This document shows positions 17,334 through 26,126 of a stretch of 64,000 nucleotides of DNA, piece after piece. The notes beneath the pieces were generated by a model. It did not search any database and was not told where the DNA came from. It worked only from the letters and a program-made list of their open reading frames with translations. Made by a program: the position numbers and the translations under genes. Origin of the DNA: Yersinia enterocolitica subsp. enterocolitica (GTDB lineage Bacteria > Pseudomonadota > Gammaproteobacteria > Enterobacterales > Enterobacteriaceae); the NCBI RefSeq assembly GCF_901472495.1, contig NZ_LR590469.1, forward strand, positions 2,976,001 through 3,040,000, given 5' to 3'. Numbering within the stretch: position 1 is the stretch's first letter; each line of letters begins with the position of its first letter.

Positions 17334-17335
17334 AT

Positions 17336-17891
17336 TCAGTGCCCTCCTGTAGCTAGCGGTGACTGCAACCACTGCGCATAAGCTTGTGCATGGCTGGCCA
17401 GAACTTCCGGCTTTTGTCGCCGCGCCCAGTAAATAATCATTGGGTTCATCCAATGCATATGACACATAGCTGCCGTCAATTCAAAAGGCCGCAAAATATC
17501 TTCCATTGGATAGCGGTTATACCCTCCCGCCCGATAAGCGCCCTCCGGCTCGCCAGTGGTAATCACCGAACGCCAGTATTTACCGGTCAGTGCATGCCCC
17601 CCCCACCCCATTGGCAAAGCCACGCGCCAGCACGCGATCCAACCATTCTTTCAGCAAAGCCGGGCAACTGTAGGTATAGAGAGGATGTTGAAAGACGATA
17701 ATTTGATGTTCACGCAGCAACTGCTGCTCATAGTGAATATCAATAAAAAAATCCGGATAATGTGCATATAGGTCGTGCACAGTGACATGTTCTAATTGCT
17801 GCACCGGTTGCAGCAAAACCCGATTAGCCACTGAGTCTTGTGACTCAGGATGGGCATACAACAGCAAAACCTTCGGTGGCTGCGACATCAT
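17336..17891 (-). pseudogene. kefG: kefG, frameshifted in a poly-G tract
   Basis: KefG is the flavodoxin-like quinone-reductase ancillary subunit of KefB. The N-terminal 98 residues (MMSQPPKVLLLYAHPESQDS to RVLARGFANGVGG, 17891 to about 17598) and the C-terminal about 88 (HALTGKYWRSVITTGEPEGA to SPLATGGH) lie in different frames. The switch falls in eight consecutive G residues on the minus strand (plus strand 17597-17604). Seven G would restore an intact protein of about 185 residues ending 2 bp before kefB. All other family motifs are intact. It may be a true mutation, a phase-variable tract or a base-calling error. Confidence 0.88.
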
Positions 17892-18242
17892 TCCCCTCCA
17901 AAGCGTCGTCAGGGTCCGGTTTTTCCGTTACCATGCTTCGCAAAGACCAAAAAAGACTAAGATTTGTACCCAAAGTCATTGGCGTTGTCAGTTGGCAACC
18001 TCAAGAACCCTGGGAGATAAATACCCTAAATAATTCGAGTTGCAGGAAGGCGGCAAGCGAAAGACAAATTGGTTGTAAACCATTTTGAACAGCGCTTGCG
18101 CTGGCCCGTAGGGTGAGCTGAGGCTCATAATCCCGATGAGCTTACAGTGTTGTAAGTGATTCGGGTTATTGGGCGTAGCCAACGCACATGCGACTTGAAG
18201 TATGACGGGATAATTTAACATACTCTAAACATACGGCACTCT
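17892..18242. other. Intergenic region between divergent kefG and yheS
   Basis: 351 bp. It holds a long ERIC element (18021-18212) and an isolated ERIC-end-like fragment at about 17968-17995 (CCCAAAGTCATTGGCGTTG). The divergent promoters must lie in the remaining sequence; I see no strong consensus boxes. Confidence 0.7.
18021..18212. repeat. ERIC element with internal insertion
   Basis: It starts TACCCTAAATAATTCGAG, contains the ERIC core GATGAGCTTAC and GTAAGTGATTCGGG, and ends CTTGAAGTATGACGGGATA. The length is 192 bp instead of about 127 bp. About 65-70 extra bases sit between the GGCGGCAAGCGAA left arm and the core. The ends are inverted (ATACCC and GGGATA). Confidence 0.85.
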
Positions 18243-20159
18243 ATGATTGTTTTTTCCTCGCTACAAATTCGACGTGGTACTCGCGTCTTGCTGGATAATG
18301 CAACAGCAACGATTAACCCTGGGCAAAAGGTCGGGCTGGTCGGTAAAAACGGCTGTGGTAAATCTACGCTGCTGGCGTTGCTCAAAGGCGAACTGAGCGC
18401 CGATGGCGGTAATGCTACTTTTCCCAGTAACTGGGCACTGGCTTGGGTCAACCAAGAAACCCCTGCACTGGATGTGCCGGCGATAGAGTATGTTATCGAC
18501 GGTGACCGTGAATATCGCCAATTGGAGGCCGAACTTCAGGCCGCCAATGAAAAAAATGATGGTCATGCCATTGCAACCGTGCACGGCAAGCTCGATGCCA
18601 TCCACGCCTGGACCATTCAATCCCGTGCTGCCAGTTTGCTACACGGATTGGGGTTTTCTCAAGAAAGTTTACAGCAGCCTGTGCGCTCATTTTCAGGTGG
18701 TTGGCGAATGCGCCTTAACCTGGCACAAGCACTGATTTGTCGCTCCGATTTATTGTTACTGGATGAACCGACCAACCACTTGGATTTGGACGCCGTGATC
18801 TGGCTGGAAAAATGGTTGAAAAACTACTCCGGCACACTGGTGTTGATTTCCCATGACCGCGATTTCCTTGATCCTATTATCGATAAAATTCTGCATATTG
18901 AACAGCAGACGCTGAATGAATACACAGGTAACTATTCATCCTTTGAACGTCAGCGCGCCACCAAACTGTCACAGCAACAATCGATGTATCAGCATCAACA
19001 AGAGAAAGTTGCGCATCTGCAAAGTTACATTGACCGCTTCCGTGCCCAGGCGACCAAAGCCAAGCAGGCCCAAAGTCGCATTAAAATGTTGGAACGGATG
19101 GAACTGATTGCTCCGGCACATGTAGATAACCCATTTCATTTCAGTTTCCGCACGCCAGAGAGCTTGCCTGACCCACTGTTACGCATGGACAAAGTCAGTG
19201 CTGGTTATGGCGATCGTACGATTTTAGAGTCCATTAAGCTCAATCTGGTGCCTGGCTCACGCATTGGTTTGTTAGGCCGCAACGGAGCGGGTAAATCCAC
19301 CCTGATCAAGCTGCTAGCCGGAACATTGGAACCACAAAGTGGTGAAATCGGCCTGTCCAAAGGGATTAAATTGGGTTACTTCGCCCAGCATCAGCTTGAA
19401 TTCTTACGAGCAGATGAATCTCCGCTACAACATATGAGCCGCCTGGCCCCCAAAGAACCGGAGCAACAGCTACGTGATTATCTGGGGGGTTACGGTTTTC
19501 AGGGCGATCAGGTTACCGACCCAACTGCCCGCTTCTCCGGTGGTGAAAAGGCGCGTCTGGTGTTGGCTCTGATCATCTGGCAGCGCCCTAACCTGCTGCT
19601 GCTGGATGAACCGACCAACCATCTGGATCTTGATATGCGCCAGGCATTGACCGAAGCCTTAATTGATTTCGAAGGTGCATTGGTGGTGGTGTCCCATGAT
19701 CGTCACTTATTACGTTCTACTACTGATGACCTTTATCTGGTACACGATGGTAAAGTAGAGCAGTTCGACGGTGATCTGGAAGATTATCAACAGTTTCTGG
19801 TGGATCTACAGCGCCAGCAAAGCCAACAGGATAATCCAGCCAAAGAGTTGTCCGGCAACAGTGCGCAGCAGCGCAAAGACCAAAAACGCCGTGATGCTGA
19901 GTTCCGCAGCCAAACCCAGCCATTGCGTAAGCAAATCATGACGCTGGAAAAACAGATGGATAAGCTCGGCAGCGAGCTGGCAACAATCGAAGAGCGATTG
20001 GCAGATTCAGCCCTCTACGATATTTCCCGCAAGGCTGATTTAACCCAGTGTCTGCAACAGCAAACACAAGTGAAATCCAAGCTGGAAGAGACTGAAATGC
20101 AGTGGCTAGATGCGCAAGAGCAGTTGGAGAATCTCACCAAGCTGTTTGAAGCGGGGTAA
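18243..20159 (+). CDS. yheS: ABC-F family ATPase YheS
   Basis: 638 residues; E. coli YheS is 637. It has two tandem ABC domains and no membrane segments: Walker A GKNGCGKST near 36 and GRNGAGKST near 346, signatures FSGGWRMRL and FSGGEKARL, and Walker B LLLLDEPTNHLDLD twice. An interdomain linker (about 235-310) and a charged coiled-coil C-terminus are present. ABC-F proteins act on ribosomes, often at the E site. The exact role of YheS is not settled; relief of nascent-chain stalling has been proposed. Confidence 0.95.
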   Translation: MIVFSSLQIRRGTRVLLDNATATINPGQKVGLVGKNGCGKSTLLALLKGELSADGGNATFPSNWALAWVNQETPALDVPAIEYVIDGDREYRQLEAELQAANEKNDGHAIATVHGKLDAIHAWTIQSRAASLLHGLGFSQESLQQPVRSFSGGWRMRLNLAQALICRSDLLLLDEPTNHLDLDAVIWLEKWLKNYSGTLVLISHDRDFLDPIIDKILHIEQQTLNEYTGNYSSFERQRATKLSQQQSMYQHQQEKVAHLQSYIDRFRAQATKAKQAQSRIKMLERMELIAPAHVDNPFHFSFRTPESLPDPLLRMDKVSAGYGDRTILESIKLNLVPGSRIGLLGRNGAGKSTLIKLLAGTLEPQSGEIGLSKGIKLGYFAQHQLEFLRADESPLQHMSRLAPKEPEQQLRDYLGGYGFQGDQVTDPTARFSGGEKARLVLALIIWQRPNLLLLDEPTNHLDLDMRQALTEALIDFEGALVVVSHDRHLLRSTTDDLYLVHDGKVEQFDGDLEDYQQFLVDLQRQQSQQDNPAKELSGNSAQQRKDQKRRDAEFRSQTQPLRKQIMTLEKQMDKLGSELATIEERLADSALYDISRKADLTQCLQQQTQVKSKLEETEMQWLDAQEQLENLTKLFEAG

Positions 20160-20168
20160 CCCGCTTTT
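20149..20168 (+). terminator. yheS terminator overlapping the stop codon
   Basis: Stem GCGGG/CCCGC encloses a GTAA loop that contains the TAA stop, followed by TTTTC. It may only partly stop transcription before the glycosyltransferase 41 bp downstream. Confidence 0.55.
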
Positions 20169-20200
20169 CAAAAAAACACCTCATTAAGGATAATAAGGTT

Positions 20201-21151
20201 ATGAGTAATAAGGATATTAGCGTGATAGTGCCGGTATTTAATTGCGGCGCTTATCTCGCACTACTCTTAGATTCACTGTACCAGCAGTCTGGTGTGTCAT
20301 TGGAAATCATCGCCGTTAATGATGGCTCAACCGATAATAGCCTGGCGATTTTAGAAGCCGCGGCACACCGTGACCCACGGCTGGTCATTATTAATCAACC
20401 CAATCAAGGGCTTTCTGCTGCTCGTAATGCTGGTATAAGCCGGGCCACCGCGCGCTGGGTTGCTTTTGCAGACGGTGATGATTGGCTTGCGCCCAATGCA
20501 TTATTGACTTGGTTGCGGCAGGCTGAGCAACAACAACTAGATTTACTGGTAGGAAATGGTTTTAGCTTTACCACTGACCCTTGTTTATCCCCAGAGAGCC
20601 CTTTGTTACATAAACAGTTGTGGGGTCAAGCACTTAGCGGCCAACAATGGATTATCCGCAGTGTTGAGCATAATGAATGGCCACATTACGCATGGCTGCA
20701 ATTAATTCGCCGCGAACTAATTAATACCCATCGGTTGGTATTCATCCCCAAAATGCTTCATGAAGATATTCTGTGGACAACTAATCTGGCTCTTGTCACC
20801 CGGCGTATCGGTTTCTGTGAAACGCCATTCTATGGTTATCGTACTAATCCGCAATCAATCACCCACTCTCCATCAACTCAAGCCTTATTAGCTCGCGCCA
20901 ATAGCTATCTCCATATTATTAAAGCGTTAGTTAGCCTTGCCAGAGCGCAAGAACTCCCTTTACGCACAGCGTTGTTACGCCACGCCAATCAAGAGAGCGG
21001 CCATTTTTTAGGGCTAATGCGTAAGAGATTACCCTCTTCACCGGAGCGTACAGCGTTAGCCATTGAATTTCGGGAGCTAGGTTTACCCTCGGCCTTGTAT
21101 CGGGGGCGAGTAATATCCATGAATTTTGGCGGGCATTACGTTGTTCCGTAA
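20201..21151 (+). CDS. Family 2 glycosyltransferase (GT-A fold)
   Basis: 316 residues. The N-terminus ISVIVPVFNCGAYLALLLDS and VNDGSTDNS form the nucleotide-sugar site. NQGLSAARNAGI and the DXD-like FADGDDW (about 88-94) coordinate the metal. No transmembrane segment is evident. The acceptor is unknown. Pairing with a heptosyltransferase-like gene downstream suggests lipopolysaccharide core or another surface glycan, by inference only. It is inserted between yheS and the tau genes, whereas E. coli has yheT there. AT-richer codon use than yheS hints at acquisition. Confidence 0.85.
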   Translation: MSNKDISVIVPVFNCGAYLALLLDSLYQQSGVSLEIIAVNDGSTDNSLAILEAAAHRDPRLVIINQPNQGLSAARNAGISRATARWVAFADGDDWLAPNALLTWLRQAEQQQLDLLVGNGFSFTTDPCLSPESPLLHKQLWGQALSGQQWIIRSVEHNEWPHYAWLQLIRRELINTHRLVFIPKMLHEDILWTTNLALVTRRIGFCETPFYGYRTNPQSITHSPSTQALLARANSYLHIIKALVSLARAQELPLRTALLRHANQESGHFLGLMRKRLPSSPERTALAIEFRELGLPSALYRGRVISMNFGGHYVVP

Positions 21152-21280
21152 TTTTGGCACGTTTAGCACAACAAAATCATAACCCATAGAAATAGATAGA
21201 CAACTCATACTTATTTCTGTGAATGCTTAGATGGTTTTAGTGTCTAATAGACAATAAATTTTCGGTAGGAATAGATGTAA

Positions 21281-22258
21281 ATGCAGCGCATTTTGGTTAT
21301 CCGGATAGATTTCCTTGGTGATATGGTCTGTACCACAGCGTTGTTGCATGCACTCAAGCAACGTTGGCCTGCAGCAGAAATTCATGTATTAGCGAACAAA
21401 TACAATCAGGCAGTCTTGGCTCATAACCCTGATATTACTGCGGTTCACACCTATATTTACAGTAAACAATGTGAAAGGAATCAGCAGTCTGGCAGAATTA
21501 AGGCGCTCGTTAACCGTCTGGCACTGATTCGGCGATTACGGCGATTGCACTTTGATCTGCTGATTATTCCAAATGGCGGCATCAACAAAAACAGCATTCA
21601 GTTCGCCAAACTACTGGGTGCTACGGATTGTCGCTGGCATACCACTGAAAGTGAGTTCGACGATCGCAATCCTGACCATGTTACCAACCGGCCAATACGC
21701 CATGAGGCACTCTCAGGTTTCGCGCTGGTACCTGAATTAGGGCCAGTTGATATCGACGCATTGCAACTGCACATCTATCCAGATCCACAATTGCAGGCTA
21801 AATGGCAGATAGCATTAGGTGAGAAAAAGCGGCCACGGGTTGGCTTGTTCATTTCCAACAAAGCGCCACAACGCCGCTGGAGTTTGGAGAAATGGCAACA
21901 ATTGGCGCAAAAACTCAGTGATCAGGTTGATATCGTCGTGTTGTATGACCCAACAGACCCACCAAGCAAAGAACAGTTGGCCGCTTTTCAGGGCCGTTGC
22001 CTATTCACCCCCGGCGTCGATGAGTTTGTTGCAGCCATAAGTCTGCTGGATATGGTTATTTCAGCCGATAGTTCACCAGTACATGTCAGCTCTGCATTGC
22101 AGATACCGGTGGTCGCGCTGTTTGAATCACGGCCAGAAAAGTACTTGCGCTGGTACCCTTTGGTTCACCATGTCTTGTTGCATGCCGGGCCGCAAGTTGA
22201 AGACATCACGGTCGATGCCGTCGAAAATGCAGCCCGTTCATTGTTGAGCGAAAAATAA
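21281..22258 (+). CDS. Family 9 glycosyltransferase (heptosyltransferase-like)
   Basis: 325 residues. The N-terminal RILVIRIDFLGDMVCTTALL carries the conserved Asp of the GT9 family. The C-terminal nucleotide-binding region has SADSSPVHVSSALQIPVVALF (about 260-280). The GT-B family includes WaaC, WaaF and WaaQ, which transfer heptose to lipid A-core. This protein is not a clear orthologue of any of them, so the sugar and acceptor are unknown. It follows the GT2 gene by 129 bp in the same direction, possibly as a separate transcript. Confidence 0.85.
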   Translation: MQRILVIRIDFLGDMVCTTALLHALKQRWPAAEIHVLANKYNQAVLAHNPDITAVHTYIYSKQCERNQQSGRIKALVNRLALIRRLRRLHFDLLIIPNGGINKNSIQFAKLLGATDCRWHTTESEFDDRNPDHVTNRPIRHEALSGFALVPELGPVDIDALQLHIYPDPQLQAKWQIALGEKKRPRVGLFISNKAPQRRWSLEKWQQLAQKLSDQVDIVVLYDPTDPPSKEQLAAFQGRCLFTPGVDEFVAAISLLDMVISADSSPVHVSSALQIPVVALFESRPEKYLRWYPLVHHVLLHAGPQVEDITVDAVENAARSLLSEK

Positions 22259-22278
22259 ATTGTTGGGCGAAAAATAAG
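22241..22278 (+). repeat. 19-bp imperfect tandem repeat duplicating a stop codon
   Basis: TTGTTGAGCGAAAAATAAA (22241-22259) is followed directly by TTGTTGGGCGAAAAATAAG (22260-22278), two mismatches. The first copy holds the last codons and the stop of the GT9 gene. The second repeats an in-frame-like end outside the gene. Confidence 0.85.
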
Positions 22279-22286
22279 ATAGCCCA

Positions 22287-23135
22287 TCAAGGCCGAAATA
22301 CTGGCTTATCGCCGAGAATCGTCGCGCGGTGCATCACTCGCCGCTGCGGCAGATAATCGGCATTGGCATAGTGTTGGGTGACGCGGTTATCCCAGATAGC
22401 CACGTCATCCGGTTGCCAGCGCCAGCGCACCTGAAACTCCGGTTTGGTGGCATGTGCAAACAGAAAACGCAGTAGCGCATCGCTCTCTTTCTCACTCAGA
22501 TCCACTATTCTGGTGGTGAATCCTTCATTAACAAATAATGCCTGACGCCCACTCACCGGATGAGTACGCACTACCGGATGGAGCAATGGCGGATTCTTCT
22601 CTTTTGCCAGCAACCAGCGCTGATGCTCTTCTGGCGTTGCACGGTGCTTATGCTCGGGGAAAGAATGGGTGAAATCGTGCTCGGCCTGTAGCCCAGCTAA
22701 AAGCTGTTTAAACGGCGCTGAAAGGGCTTCATAAGCGGCAATCCCGCTGCTCCATAAGGTATCACCGCCAGTGCTCGGCAATTGCTTCGCAGCCAGAATC
22801 GCACCTAAAGGAGGCGTCTCGATAAAAGTGACGTCAGTGTGCCAATTATCATTATCCGGCGGATTATTATCGTGCGTATCTAAAACAATAATCTCTTCAC
22901 ACTCTTTCGCGTGAGGATAAACCGGATGAATATGTAAATCACCAAAGCGCCCGGCTAAATCGCGTTGCTGTAACGGGGTAATCGGTTGATTGCGGAAAAA
23001 CAGGACTTGATGCTTGAGCAAGGCATGATAAAGCTGCTCAAACTGGCTATCCCCCAACGGGCGGGCGATATTCACATTCTCAATCAGAGCGCCAATATGC
23101 GGTCCCAATGGCGTCACTACCAAACGTTCATTCAT
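22287..23135 (-). CDS. tauD: Taurine dioxygenase
   Basis: 282 residues from MNERLVVTPLGPHIGALI, one residue shorter than E. coli TauD. The Fe(II) facial triad is visible: HTD in NWHTDVTF (about 98-100) and His in RRVMHRATILGD (about 255). Arg of HRATI binds 2-oxoglutarate. It hydroxylates taurine to release sulfite and aminoacetaldehyde for sulfur supply. The ATG overlaps the tauC stop (ATGA), so it is translationally coupled. Confidence 0.97.
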   Translation of the reverse strand: MNERLVVTPLGPHIGALIENVNIARPLGDSQFEQLYHALLKHQVLFFRNQPITPLQQRDLAGRFGDLHIHPVYPHAKECEEIIVLDTHDNNPPDNDNWHTDVTFIETPPLGAILAAKQLPSTGGDTLWSSGIAAYEALSAPFKQLLAGLQAEHDFTHSFPEHKHRATPEEHQRWLLAKEKNPPLLHPVVRTHPVSGRQALFVNEGFTTRIVDLSEKESDALLRFLFAHATKPEFQVRWRWQPDDVAIWDNRVTQHYANADYLPQRRVMHRATILGDKPVFRP

Positions 23136-24022
23136 TGCTGTGCTCCATACCAAGGTGTTAACCGGCGTTGAATTGCCCGCAAACTTAATTCCATGCCAAA
23201 AGCGATAATGGCAATCACACTGATGCCCGCAATCACTACGTCGGTGGCGAGAAATTCTCCAGCCGATTGCACCATAAAGCCCAATCCACGAGTCGCAGCG
23301 ATTAACTCAGCCGCCACCAATGTTGACCAACCGACACCCAGCCCAATGCGAATGCCGGTTAAAATCTCCGGTAATGCGCTGGGCAAAATAACAAACCATA
23401 AAACCTGCCAGCGGCTGGCACCCAATGCGCGTGCCGCTCTCACTCGTACCTGTGCCACACTGCGCACTCCGGCCACAGCGGCCAAAGTGATCGGCGCGAA
23501 TATGGCCAGATAAATCAGCAAGATTTTTGACGTTTCGCCAATACCAAACCAAATCACCATCAGCGGCAGATAGGCCAGCGGTGGCACCGGGCGATAAATC
23601 TCAATAAGCGGATCCAGCACGCCACGCACTGTGCTGCTCAGCCCCATAGCAATTCCGGTGGGGACACCGAGAGCTACGGCGGCTAACAGTGCAATTAAAA
23701 TACGCCCCAAACTGGCGGCCAAATGTTGCCATAACGTGGCATCCATAAAGCCCTGTGGGCTGGCAATCACCAGTAACTGATGCAGAACCTGTTGCGGCGC
23801 GGGTAGAAATAACGGGCTGATAAGCCCAAGCGCAGTGACTACCCACCACAGCACCACCACACTCACCAAAGTGGCGATACTGAGCCACAATCCTTTCGTC
23901 GCCGGTAAACGGCGTACAGGCCTCTTAGCGTTCAAGGGCGCTGGGCTCACGGCCTCAGGCGCAGGTGACGAGGTGGTTTGCGGGCGTAAACTGGCGTCGC
24001 GCAATGTGCTGTGCAGGCTCAT
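23132..24022 (-). CDS. tauC: Taurine ABC transporter permease
   Basis: 296 residues, about six hydrophobic segments. The cytoplasmic EAA-type loop ARALGASRWQVLWFVILPSALPEILTG (about 195-220) contacts TauB. The N-terminal 35 residues are polar and Pro/Ala-rich, a little longer than E. coli TauC. It overlaps tauB by 4 bp (ATGA). Confidence 0.95.
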   Translation of the reverse strand: MSLHSTLRDASLRPQTTSSPAPEAVSPAPLNAKRPVRRLPATKGLWLSIATLVSVVVLWWVVTALGLISPLFLPAPQQVLHQLLVIASPQGFMDATLWQHLAASLGRILIALLAAVALGVPTGIAMGLSSTVRGVLDPLIEIYRPVPPLAYLPLMVIWFGIGETSKILLIYLAIFAPITLAAVAGVRSVAQVRVRAARALGASRWQVLWFVILPSALPEILTGIRIGLGVGWSTLVAAELIAATRGLGFMVQSAGEFLATDVVIAGISVIAIIAFGMELSLRAIQRRLTPWYGAQQ

Positions 24023-24786
24023 ATCAGGGCCTCCCGCTGTTGGAAGACTTTACCCAGCACATATTCGCGGCGGGCGATAAATTCAGGATCAGACTTAATG
24101 CTGCGGCAAGCTTCGCCATCGGCATAGCGCTGACCAAAGTTTAGCGATAATCGCTCGACCACCTGCCCCGGCCCCGGCGACAGCAATAGCAGCTCGCTGG
24201 CCAGAAATACCGCTTCTTCGATATCGTGGGTAATCAGTAAAATTTGTTTGCCGGTGTCACGCCAAATAGACAGCAGCAACTCTTGCATCTGTTCACGAGT
24301 AAAAGCATCGAGCGCACCAAACGGTTCATCTAGCAGTAATAAGCGCGGATCCACCGCCAGCGCTCGGGCAATCCCCACTCGCTGGCGCATCCCTCCAGAA
24401 AGCTGCCAAATGTAGTGATGTTCAAAACCGGCTAACCCGACCCGATTAAGCATTTTCAGTGCGATTGTCCGCCGCTGTTGCTTGCTCAAACCAGCCAGTT
24501 GTAAGCCAAACTCGACATTGCTGACCACATCGCGCCACGGCAGTAAACCCTCATGCTGGAACACCACTCCCCGTTCGGCACTCGGGCCATGAACCGGAAT
24601 ATCATCCAGAGTGATGTTGCCAGCTGAAGGCTCCATAAATCCGGCAATCAAATTCAACAATGTAGTTTTGCCACAGCCTGATGGCCCCAATACCACGACC
24701 AACTGTCCGGATGCGATTTGTAGTGACACATCCTGTAAGGCAGGTTTGCCCTGATATTCAGCCCACAGGCCACTGACATTTAACAT
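24019..24786 (-). CDS. tauB: Taurine ABC transporter ATPase
   Basis: 255 residues with Walker A GPSGCGKTT (about 34-42), Q-loop in VVFQHEGLLPW, signature LSGGMRQRVGIARAL and Walker B LLLLDEPFGALDA, followed by the switch His in LLITHD. It energises taurine uptake with TauA and TauC. It lies 8 bp after tauA. Confidence 0.96.
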   Translation of the reverse strand: MLNVSGLWAEYQGKPALQDVSLQIASGQLVVVLGPSGCGKTTLLNLIAGFMEPSAGNITLDDIPVHGPSAERGVVFQHEGLLPWRDVVSNVEFGLQLAGLSKQQRRTIALKMLNRVGLAGFEHHYIWQLSGGMRQRVGIARALAVDPRLLLLDEPFGALDAFTREQMQELLLSIWRDTGKQILLITHDIEEAVFLASELLLLSPGPGQVVERLSLNFGQRYADGEACRSIKSDPEFIARREYVLGKVFQQREALI

Positions 24787-24794
24787 GATGGCTC

Positions 24795-25823
24795 CTAGGA
24801 CTGTGGGGTCGCCTGAACATCTTTCACAAAGCGGTCAGTGACGAAATCACGATAATCACTGGCAACCTGCGGGATCTTACCCTGCTGTTTGAGGAACGCA
24901 GCGGTATCACGGATAGCTTGATCCACCGGCTGGCCCAATTGGGTTATCTGATCGGCTACTGACAAGTAGGTGTTGCCTTTCACCAGTTCTGGCACTTGCT
25001 CTGGCGGAACACCGCTTAAGCGCGAAAGCTGGCTCAGATGCTCTGGGTTTTTAAGCCATTGATCCGGTTGCGCCAAATAAGCCCCTTGAGCGGCCAATGC
25101 ACTGCGGGCAAAGGCGGTCACCACTTCAGGATGGGCCTGAGCGAAGTCCTTGCGTACCACCCAAACATCCAGGGTTGGCGCGCCCCATTGCCCCACTTGC
25201 GCGGAGTCAGTCAGGACAGTACCGGTTTTGGCTAATTCGTTGACAGCAGGAGCCCAAACATACGCGCCATCAATATCACCACGTTGCCAGGCGGCAGCGA
25301 TAGCGGGTGGCTGTAAGTTCAGAATAGTGACCTGATCCGGCTTGATACCCCAATGCTTCAGAGCGGCCAGTAGGCTGTAATGGGTGGTAGAGATAAACGG
25401 CACGGCAATGCGTTTACCAATTAAATCCTGCGGAGTTTTGATCTCTTTTTTGACCACTAATGCTTCAGAGCTGCCCAGTTGCGAGGCCAACAAGAAAACC
25501 TCAATCGGGACATTCTGACTGGCCGCAACAGCCAGTGGGCTGGAGCCGATATTACCAATCTGCACATCACCCGAAGCAAGCGCTCTGACCACACTGGAGC
25601 CGCTATCAAATTTGCGCCAATCCACCTTGGCACCGGAAAGCTTGGCAAAGCTGTTATCCGCTTGCGCGACCTTGGCCGGTTCCGCAGAGGTTTGATAGGC
25701 CACGGTCACATCAACAGCATGTGCGCAGGTCGCCACCAATGACAGAGCCAACAGCGCCCCACCCGATCGCCAGATGCCGCGTGCTGCGTTGGCAAGACTT
25801 ACAGAAGAAAAGGTTATCGTCAT
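24795..25823 (-). CDS. tauA: Taurine-binding periplasmic protein
   Basis: 342 residues from MTITFSSVSLANAARGIW, chosen for its GGAGTG ribosome binding site and because it opens the signal peptide (GGALLALSLVATCAHA, cleavage before VDVTVAY). An NMT1/SsuA-like solute-binding fold follows. It delivers taurine to TauBC. It is the first gene of tauABCD, with a putative regulatory palindrome about 100 bp upstream. In enterobacteria the operon needs Cbl and CysB under sulfate starvation. Confidence 0.95.
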   Translation of the reverse strand: MTITFSSVSLANAARGIWRSGGALLALSLVATCAHAVDVTVAYQTSAEPAKVAQADNSFAKLSGAKVDWRKFDSGSSVVRALASGDVQIGNIGSSPLAVAASQNVPIEVFLLASQLGSSEALVVKKEIKTPQDLIGKRIAVPFISTTHYSLLAALKHWGIKPDQVTILNLQPPAIAAAWQRGDIDGAYVWAPAVNELAKTGTVLTDSAQVGQWGAPTLDVWVVRKDFAQAHPEVVTAFARSALAAQGAYLAQPDQWLKNPEHLSQLSRLSGVPPEQVPELVKGNTYLSVADQITQLGQPVDQAIRDTAAFLKQQGKIPQVASDYRDFVTDRFVKDVQATPQS

Positions 25824-25925
25824 GGGTTCACTCCGCTCGGTTAACAGTGTCATTCGTTATGGTTACGACCCTAAACGAACTTGGGGCGCTGAGATGACAG
25901 TGATACCTGAAGGAGTGACATCGCT

Positions 25926-25956
25926 AAAGGAATAAAAAATTATTCTTTATTCCTTT
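25926..25956. promoter_or_regulatory. 31-bp inverted repeat upstream of tauA
   Basis: Perfect 11-bp arms AAAGGAATAAA (25926-25936) and TTTATTCCTTT (25946-25956) flank a 9-bp AT-rich spacer. It lies about 103-133 bp before the tauA ATG. It could be an operator for the LysR-type regulators Cbl or CysB known to drive tau operons, or part of a promoter. It has no U tract and no gene upstream on the same strand ends here, so a terminator is less likely. Confidence 0.5.
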
Positions 25957-26001
25957 ATGCGATAAGTGGTATGAAGGTTGTCTGTATGACTAGCCTAACG
26001 T

Positions 26002-26126
26002 TATCCCAAAGTCATTGGCTTTGCAGCCAGGCAGCAATGGAACAAATCCCGATGAGCTGACTCAAGTCAGTGATTCGGGTGAGTGAGAGCAGCTAACAAC
26101 GCTGCAATGTCAAGTAAGAAGGGATA
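26002..26126. repeat. ERIC element at the end of the PhzF-family gene
   Basis: About 125 bp with ends TATCCC and GGGATA. It contains CCCAAAGTCATTGGC, the core GATGAGCTGACTCAAGTCAG and the right arm GCAGCTAACAACGCTGCAA. The stop codon and last codons of the upstream minus-strand gene (end 26110) fall inside it. Confidence 0.85.
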
